Source of the DNA: Nitrososphaera sp.
GTDB lineage: Archaea > Thermoproteota > Nitrososphaeria > Nitrososphaerales > Nitrososphaeraceae
Assembly: GCA_023252395.1 (NCBI GenBank)
Contig: JAJPDY010000022.1
Location: forward strand, 1-10,431
Length of the DNA stretch: 10,431 nt
Direction: 5' to 3'
In this document: positions 6,348 through 10,431 of the stretch, in pieces
Position numbering within the stretch: the stretch's first letter is position 1
How the letters are laid out: each line of letters begins with the position of its first letter
Position numbers and translations under genes: made by a program
The notes under the pieces: model-generated
What the model was told of the DNA's origin: nothing
Seen by the model: the letters and a program-made list of their open reading frames with translations, nothing else
The model's database searches: none

Positions 6348-7043
6348 ATAACGCTCATCATCGCCGAGGCCGCACTCGAGACTGTGCCTGATAATATAGC
6401 AGGCCACCCCTCAGTGAAAAACCACTCTAGCAGGACAGGGCTAAAGCCGTCTGAAATGCTGCTTGACAGGAGCTACCACCATGCAGCGATGAAAAGACTG
6501 CCGGACAGCTGGAAGCGGGGAAGGCCGGATATCGTGCATTTTGCTTTAATGGAAGCCCTGTCCACACCTTTGTTTTTGAAGGGCAGGCTAAAGGTGTACG
6601 TGCACACGGTAAACGACAAGGTGATAACAATAGCCGACAACTTGCGAGTGCCAAAATCGTATTTTCGTTTTGAAGGCTTGATGGTGAGCCTATTCAGGGA
6701 CAGGGTGATAAAAAGCGACGAAGGCGCGGTCCTGATGGAGCTTGCCGATGGCAGTTTTTCAAGCTTGGTAAACGACATCGGGGCCGACAAGATAGTCGGT
6801 CTGTCTACAGCTGGCGTGCAGAGCAGCGTGCATAAAGTGGCTGGCATCGCCAAGGGAATTGACGATTGTGCCTTTGTTATAGGCGGATTCCCAAGCGGTC
6901 ACTTTTCTGAAAAGGTGACAAAGAACCTAGGGCCCACCTACTCTATAAGCGACTTTGGGCTTGAAGCTCATGTGGTGATTGCGAGGATCCTGTACGAATG
7001 CGAGCTACTTGAAGAAGGCGTCCACCATGAAGGCAATGAATAG
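6348..7043 (+). CDS. nep1: Nep1 (Emg1) rRNA pseudouridine N1-methyltransferase, atypical start
   Basis: The product matches Nep1/Emg1, a SPOUT-class methyltransferase that N1-methylates a pseudouridine in the small-subunit rRNA (position 914 in Methanocaldococcus) and assists ribosome assembly. Counting from the proposed start, motifs are RGRPDIVHF (57-65), YVHT (84-87), LRVPKSYFRFEGLM (99-112) and IGGFPSGHF (178-186), the trefoil-knot SAM site region. The first conventional start is GTG 6384, giving 219 residues, but the codons before it read TLIIAEAALETVP, which matches the first beta strand of the family (compare the N-terminus of the Methanocaldococcus enzyme). An in-frame stop at 6339-6341 leaves ATA 6348 as the most plausible start (231 residues), with ATC 6357 or 6360 possible. 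A frameshift or sequencing error is the alternative. The 3' end overlaps convergent ctaB by 39 nt. Confidence 0.88.
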   Translation: MTLIIAEAALETVPDNIAGHPSVKNHSSRTGLKPSEMLLDRSYHHAAMKRLPDSWKRGRPDIVHFALMEALSTPLFLKGRLKVYVHTVNDKVITIADNLRVPKSYFRFEGLMVSLFRDRVIKSDEGAVLMELADGSFSSLVNDIGADKIVGLSTAGVQSSVHKVAGIAKGIDDCAFVIGGFPSGHFSEKVTKNLGPTYSISDFGLEAHVVIARILYECELLEEGVHHEGNE

Positions 7044-7898
7044 CGCCGTCAGGTAGGGGCTTGAGAACTTGAAGACAGTCCACGATGCTCGCTCGCTCGG
7101 CTTGACCAGCAGCCAGACAGAGAGCGCTATCATGACTGCGCCAAACACTCCTGCTGTGGCAAGGTAGATAATGCCAAACTCGTTGAAAAAGAACGGGAGC
7201 ACGCTAAACACCACCATCATCAGTGTCGTGCCGGCAATCACCCTGACTGAGGACTTTTCAGTCGACACCACCGGAAGCATAGGCACGCCGGCCTTGGTGT
7301 AGTCTTTTTTCACGTGCAGCGCAAGGCTCCAGATGTGAGTCGGGATCCAGAGAAACACAAGCCCTGCCATCACGAGCCCGATCTCGATGTTCATTGTAGT
7401 GACAGCGACGTAGCCTATCAGCGCCGGAGCCCCGCCGGAAAAGCCGCCAAGGATAATGTTGCTCTGGCTCTTGCGCTTGAGCCACTTGCTGTATACGACG
7501 ATATTGTCAAAGAGGCCAAAGGCCATCAGCCCAAAAGCCAGCGGGTTGATAAACCAAGCGCAAACAAGCGAAATTGCGGCAAGCGCAAGCCCAAAGGCAA
7601 GCGCGTTTCGCGGAGTTATCCTGCCTGTCGGCAACGGCCTGCCCTTTGTGCGATCCATTATGGCATCAATGTCGCGGTCATTGTAGCCGGTGAGCGTGTC
7701 AGCTGCCGCAGAGCCTGCGGCGACTCCCCCTATCAGGAGCGCCCAAGTAAGCGGGCTTATCGGGATGTCAAAGAGAAATGAAGCCGTCAGGGCGGCGCCA
7801 AAAGCAGTGAAAACCAGCAGGTACCAGATCTTTGGCTTTGTAAGCTCGTAATAGTTCTTTAGCGTGCTGCCAACTGTTATCTGGTGAGGTATCGTCAA
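7005..7898 (-). CDS. ctaB: Protoheme IX farnesyltransferase (heme O synthase)
   Basis: The 297-residue UbiA-superfamily prenyltransferase should transfer farnesyl diphosphate to heme B, making heme O for haem-copper terminal oxidases. Family motifs are clear: N73-D-R-D-I-D78-x4-D82-R-T-K-G-R-P-L-P-T-G92 (first Asp-rich site), YSKWLKRKSQSNIILGG (136-152), H188-I-W-S-L-A-L, and DYTKAGVPMLPVV (199-211). Hydrophobic stretches across the protein fit the usual eight to nine membrane helices. The CtaB/CyoE-type signatures argue against a menaquinone or geranylgeranylglyceryl UbiA enzyme. The start is TTG 7898, preceded by a TATA-like box about 38 nt upstream. No oxidase subunit or heme A synthase lies in the window. 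The 3' end overlaps nep1 on the other strand. Confidence 0.92.
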   Translation of the reverse strand: MTIPHQITVGSTLKNYYELTKPKIWYLLVFTAFGAALTASFLFDIPISPLTWALLIGGVAAGSAAADTLTGYNDRDIDAIMDRTKGRPLPTGRITPRNALAFGLALAAISLVCAWFINPLAFGLMAFGLFDNIVVYSKWLKRKSQSNIILGGFSGGAPALIGYVAVTTMNIEIGLVMAGLVFLWIPTHIWSLALHVKKDYTKAGVPMLPVVSTEKSSVRVIAGTTLMMVVFSVLPFFFNEFGIIYLATAGVFGAVMIALSVWLLVKPSERASWTVFKFSSPYLTALFIAFMVDAFFK

Positions 7899-7932
7899 TT
7901 GCTCAGAGCCGAAAGTAAAGGGAACTAATTGT

Positions 7933-7940
7933 TATTTATA
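7933..7940 (-). promoter_or_regulatory. TATA-like box for ctaB
   Basis: The coding strand reads TATAAATA, centred about 38 nt upstream of the TTG start, in the 45-nt gap after the Lrp-family gene. This predicts a leader of roughly a dozen nucleotides and a ctaB promoter separate from that of the regulator. Confidence 0.5.
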
Positions 7941-7943
7941 TTA

Positions 7944-8408
7944 TTACTTGGCAATGGACGCCGGGTAGGCTAGTTCACGGCTTGTCTTGCGCATCTCTAT
8001 GAAAGTCTCGGTCTTTTGCACGCCTTCGATGCGCCCAATCTTTTCAGATATCAGCTGGTGCATCTCGTCAAGGGAGCGGGCGTTCATTGTCACAAGCACG
8101 TCGAACCTGCCCGTGACCTCTGCCACTTCTCTCACTTCGGGGATCTTGAAGAGCTCGTTCAGAACGTTGTCCCTGAGTTTAGAGTCCATGTTGATGCCGG
8201 TGAGCGCCTTGACGTTAAAGCCAAGAGCTTCGTCATTTATGACAATGGTGAATTTCTTGATAAGGCCGCGCTTTACCAGGCGCTTTATCCTGCTGTAAAC
8301 AACGGAAGAGTTGACGTTGATTTTTTTGGAAAGCCTTGGGACGGAAATGCTTGCATCCTTTGCAAGTTCGCTTAAAATTTTTACGTCAAGATCGTCAATT
8401 CTTCCCAT
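7944..8408 (-). CDS. Lrp/AsnC-family transcriptional regulator
   Basis: The 154-residue protein has the standard Lrp/AsnC layout. An N-terminal winged helix-turn-helix (about 4-52) begins IDDLDVKILSELAKDA and carries a recognition-helix region VNSSVVYSRIKRLVKRGLI. A linker strand leads to a C-terminal RAM/AsnC ligand-binding domain (about 66-140), with the V-T-G-R-F-D-V-L-V segment (98-106) found where such proteins bind amino acids or oligomerise. It probably works as a DNA-binding dimer or octamer. It is a normal-length, complete protein starting at ATG. Targets are unknown; Lrp-family proteins often regulate themselves or a neighbour, here ctaB downstream or the divergent secreted-protein gene. 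A TATA-like box lies about 37 nt upstream of the start. Confidence 0.95.
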   Translation of the reverse strand: MGRIDDLDVKILSELAKDASISVPRLSKKINVNSSVVYSRIKRLVKRGLIKKFTIVINDEALGFNVKALTGINMDSKLRDNVLNELFKIPEVREVAEVTGRFDVLVTMNARSLDEMHQLISEKIGRIEGVQKTETFIEMRKTSRELAYPASIAK

Positions 8409-8632
8409 TTAAGAAATCAAGTCGTTTGGGGGTTAATAAACCTATAAAGTATCATTAAGCTCCAGTTTAATTCAATATTTTATACAGAAAATTGTAGAAG
8501 CATATGGCATGGCTATAGCCCGAAGATAGGAGATTTCCTGATAAAATATGGCTCCAATAAAGATAAGATTCTGATGGGTTTGTGTCCCCGAATAATAAAC
8601 TGAATTATCTCTAATTCTGGTTAAATCCATTA
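8409..8632. other. Divergent intergenic promoter region
   Basis: This 224-nt AT-rich gap separates the Lrp-family gene (-) from the secreted-protein gene (+). It contains a TATA-like box for the regulator at 8443-8448, a TTTTATA stretch near 8479-8485, and AATAATAAAC at 8591-8600, which is 33-42 nt before the ATG at 8633 and may serve the + strand gene. Several CTGA motifs occur but do not form a convincing box C/D RNA. I found no open frame of useful size and no tRNA-like fold. Confidence 0.5.
8443..8448 (-). promoter_or_regulatory. TATA-like box for the Lrp/AsnC regulator gene
   Basis: The coding strand reads TTTATA within CTTTATAGG, about 37 nt upstream of the ATG at 8408, a spacing that predicts a leader of about 10 nt. 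Confidence 0.5.
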
Positions 8633-9298
8633 ATGCAGACCTGCAAGCTTATGTCGGACAACATAAGCTGGTCGGCCTATAGAGCCCTAGCGATCATGCC
8701 TGCGCTGATTCTTCTGATGCCTGCAGGAGCCATCTTGGCGTCGGCTCAGCTGTCGCCAATGCAATCCGCAGGCGGCAACTCAACGCAGACAGTAACTCCA
8801 AACAATAACGCCACAAATGCAGGCAACACCACGGCTTCTTCTACGTCATTATGCGCTCCAAACAGCACTGCGGGCAGCAATACTACTACTGCTTTGAGCA
8901 ACTCGACTAGCAGCACATTTTCAGGCGAAAAGATCTATTCATCAACTAATGCCAGCTCGGCTGGAAATAATACTACAACAGCCGGTAACACTAGCGGAGC
9001 GGATTCTGCAATAACTCAATCGCTGAATCTAGCCAGAATGCACTTGCAAGAAGGATGCAAGGCGCTGAACAATAATGACACGCAAGGAGCATTTGTGCAC
9101 TTTGGCGCGCTTGAAAAGGCGCTCAACGACATACAGGGCAACCTCACATCTTCCAATGCCACAGGGACAGCTGCAGCAAACATGTCAGCTGCTAACAATG
9201 CCACAAATTCAACAGGCAGCTCAAATGCTACCGCATCAAACCAGACTGACAGCAACCCTCTAAATCAGCTGGGCAAGCTGTTTGGCTTTAAGAAGTAG
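8633..9298 (+). CDS. Secreted Asn/Thr/Ser-rich protein with dense N-glycosylation sequons
   Basis: The 221-residue protein starts with a Sec-type signal peptide: a hydrophobic core ALAIMPALILLMPAGAILA and a likely cleavage after ASA at residue 38. ATG 8633 is used; an in-frame ATG at 8651 (residue 7) gives a neater signal peptide. The mature chain is low complexity and dominated by N, T, S, A and G. By hand count it has 18 N-x-S/T sequons after the signal peptide, in two blocks (49-119 and 148-203). Between them is one ordered-looking segment, about 126-171, predicting two amphipathic helices (LARMHLQEGCKALNN and AFVHFGALEKALNDI). C74 and C142 could form a disulfide. No C-terminal anchor is seen; the tail LGKLFGFKK is basic. 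It is probably a heavily glycosylated extracellular or S-layer-associated protein. I know no functional assignment. Confidence 0.85.
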   Translation: MQTCKLMSDNISWSAYRALAIMPALILLMPAGAILASAQLSPMQSAGGNSTQTVTPNNNATNAGNTTASSTSLCAPNSTAGSNTTTALSNSTSSTFSGEKIYSSTNASSAGNNTTTAGNTSGADSAITQSLNLARMHLQEGCKALNNNDTQGAFVHFGALEKALNDIQGNLTSSNATGTAAANMSAANNATNSTGSSNATASNQTDSNPLNQLGKLFGFKK

Positions 9299-9301
9299 TA
9301 C

Positions 9302-9331
9302 AGACGGGGCACCTAGCCCCATCTATTTTTT
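9302..9331 (+). terminator. GC hairpin with T-run after the secreted-protein gene
   Basis: GGGGC (9306-9310) pairs with GCCCC (9316-9320) around a 5-nt loop. The stem is extended by AGA/TCT pairing (9302-9304 with 9322-9324) across one mismatch, and a T-run follows at 9326-9331. It sits 3 nt after the stop codon in the 39-nt convergent gap, oriented to end the + strand transcript. Confidence 0.7.
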
Positions 9332-9337
9332 CAGAAA

Positions 9338-10414
9338 TTAGAGGATGTTCCTGTCCTTTAGCAATTCTGCCAGCAGGACAGCGCCCTTTGCAGATCCCAT
9401 CTTTTCGTTGTGCGACAATAACACGTACTTTATGCCGTTGTCAAAGGCTGTGTCCTTGCGTAGCCTCCCGACTACGGTAGTCATGCCATCGTTGATTTCC
9501 CTGTCTATCCTTGGCTGTGGGCGCGTCGGGTCGTCGTGCACGATGATATAGTCCTTTGGCGCTGTCGGCAGGCTCTTTATAGACACGTTCTTTGAGAATT
9601 TCAGCATCTCCTTCTTTACGTCCTCTGCCTCTGCCGCGTTCTCTGTCTCGACAAACACGGTCTCTGTGTGGCCGTCAATGACTGGAACTCTAGTGCATGT
9701 GCAGCTTACCTTGAGCGGCGCCGGGGCGATAGAGCCGTTTTTCATGCCGCCCAGTATCTTTTTAGTTTCAACCTGCACCTTTTCCTCTTCCTTTGGTATG
9801 TATGGAATCACGTTGTCCATGATGTCAAGCGCAATTACCCCGGGCGACCTTCCCGCGCCAGAAAGCGCCTGCATTGATGTCATGAACACTTTCTCGATGC
9901 CAAACTTGTCAAGTATCGGCTTGAGAGTTATTGCCATGCCAGTCGTCGTGCAGTTTGGCAATGGCGCAATGAACCCTTTCCACCCGCGGTTCTTCCTCTG
10001 GGCATTTAGCAATTCTGCATGGGAGTCGTTTATTCCCGGTATCAGTATCGGGACATCGGATTCATAGCGAAATGCGGCAGCGGTGCTGATGACTGGCGTA
10101 GTCTTTGCAAATTTAGGCTCTATCTCCTTGGCGTCGTCTGATTCTAGAGCTGTAAAGATAAGGTCGAACTTCTCCGGCTTTATGTCGTCTACCTTGCTGA
10201 CTACCATGTTCCTTGCGTACTCGGGCACCTCTTCCCTGTTGTGCCATCTCAGAATTCCGGAGCTTGGGTCACGGATTGCGTCGATATACTTTTTGCCTGC
10301 AGACCTTTCGGACGCGGCTATCTGCGTCAGTTCAAACCACTTGTGCTTGTTGAGGGCCACAATGAATTCTTGGCCCACTGCGCCAGTGGCTCCAATGACT
10401 GCTACCTTTAGCAT
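9338..10414 (-). CDS. asd: Aspartate-semialdehyde dehydrogenase
   Basis: The 358-residue enzyme belongs to the archaeal/fungal-type aspartate-semialdehyde dehydrogenases, which reduce aspartyl-4-phosphate with NADPH on the route to lysine, threonine and methionine. The nucleotide-binding motif G-A-T-G-A-V-G-Q lies at 8-15. The catalytic Cys is C155 in PNCTTTGM, and H249 in RVPVIDGHTE is the likely base. A conserved RPQPRIDR segment spans 298-305, followed by TTVVGRLR. Length and all motifs are intact. It starts at ATG only 17 nt from the window edge, so its promoter lies mostly outside. In Sulfolobales, malonyl-CoA/succinyl-CoA reductase of the hydroxypropionate/hydroxybutyrate cycle is a paralogue of this family, so that role cannot be excluded on sequence alone, although no biosynthetic or cycle partner adjoins it here. 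Confidence 0.9.
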   Translation of the reverse strand: MLKVAVIGATGAVGQEFIVALNKHKWFELTQIAASERSAGKKYIDAIRDPSSGILRWHNREEVPEYARNMVVSKVDDIKPEKFDLIFTALESDDAKEIEPKFAKTTPVISTAAAFRYESDVPILIPGINDSHAELLNAQRKNRGWKGFIAPLPNCTTTGMAITLKPILDKFGIEKVFMTSMQALSGAGRSPGVIALDIMDNVIPYIPKEEEKVQVETKKILGGMKNGSIAPAPLKVSCTCTRVPVIDGHTETVFVETENAAEAEDVKKEMLKFSKNVSIKSLPTAPKDYIIVHDDPTRPQPRIDREINDGMTTVVGRLRKDTAFDNGIKYVLLSHNEKMGSAKGAVLLAELLKDRNIL

Positions 10415-10431
10415 ACAGCGGGTTTTGTTGC

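Noticed and set aside
7314..7781. 155-codon open frame on the + strand opposite ctaB
   Set aside because: It runs antisense to the conserved membrane protein; the translation is highly charged and low in hydrophobic order, as expected for a shadow frame.
8520..8605. Possible box C/D guide RNA with several CTGA motifs and TGATGGG
   Set aside because: The motifs do not give the C-D'-C'-D order and spacing, and box C has mismatches; they are expected by chance in an AT-rich promoter region.

Overview
The window looks like chromosomal DNA of an ammonia-oxidising thaumarchaeon (Nitrososphaerota), probably of the Nitrososphaera type. It carries archaeal information-processing genes (ribosomal protein S19e, a PDCD5-family protein, RNase P subunit Rpp21 and the rRNA methyltransferase Nep1), a zinc-ribbon protein of the thaumarchaeal output domain (TackOD1) type, many TTG start codons, and TATA-like boxes close to start codons in place of Shine-Dalgarno sites. 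The genus-level guess is inference from gene content and moderate GC. No rRNA, tRNA, CRISPR array or insertion sequence was recognised.

Bases 1-2692 (+ strand) form a tight co-directional cluster: the tail of an unrecognised helical protein, a TackOD1 zinc-ribbon protein starting on the next base, and 6 nt later a membrane-bound processive family 2 glycosyltransferase. This is probably a regulated polysaccharide or cell-surface glycan module. It is more AT-rich than the rest and ends in a hairpin shared with the convergent gene beyond it.

Bases 2712-4665 (- strand) hold a CitE-like C-C lyase and, upstream of it, a medium-chain reductase whose motifs resemble the crotonyl-CoA carboxylase/reductase branch. 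Both probably act on CoA thioesters. Bases 4740-5841 (- strand) are a housekeeping block running RNase P Rpp21, then S19e, then PDCD5, with a clear TATA box in front of S19e.

Bases 5902-7043 (+ strand) hold a small unrecognised protein and Nep1. Recognisable Nep1 sequence begins upstream of the first conventional start codon, which suggests an AUA start. Nep1 overlaps the 3' end of the convergent heme O synthase gene (ctaB, 7005-7898) by 39 nt. Upstream of ctaB on the same strand is an Lrp/AsnC regulator (7944-8408).

Bases 8409-8632 are a non-coding divergent promoter region. It is followed by a secreted, Asn/Thr/Ser-rich protein packed with N-glycosylation sequons, a hairpin terminator, and a convergent aspartate-semialdehyde dehydrogenase gene (9338-10414). 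Several enzymes here (MDR reductase, CitE-like lyase, ASADH-family reductase) belong to families used in archaeal CoA-thioester metabolism, including the 3-hydroxypropionate/4-hydroxybutyrate cycle, but the sequence alone does not assign them to it.
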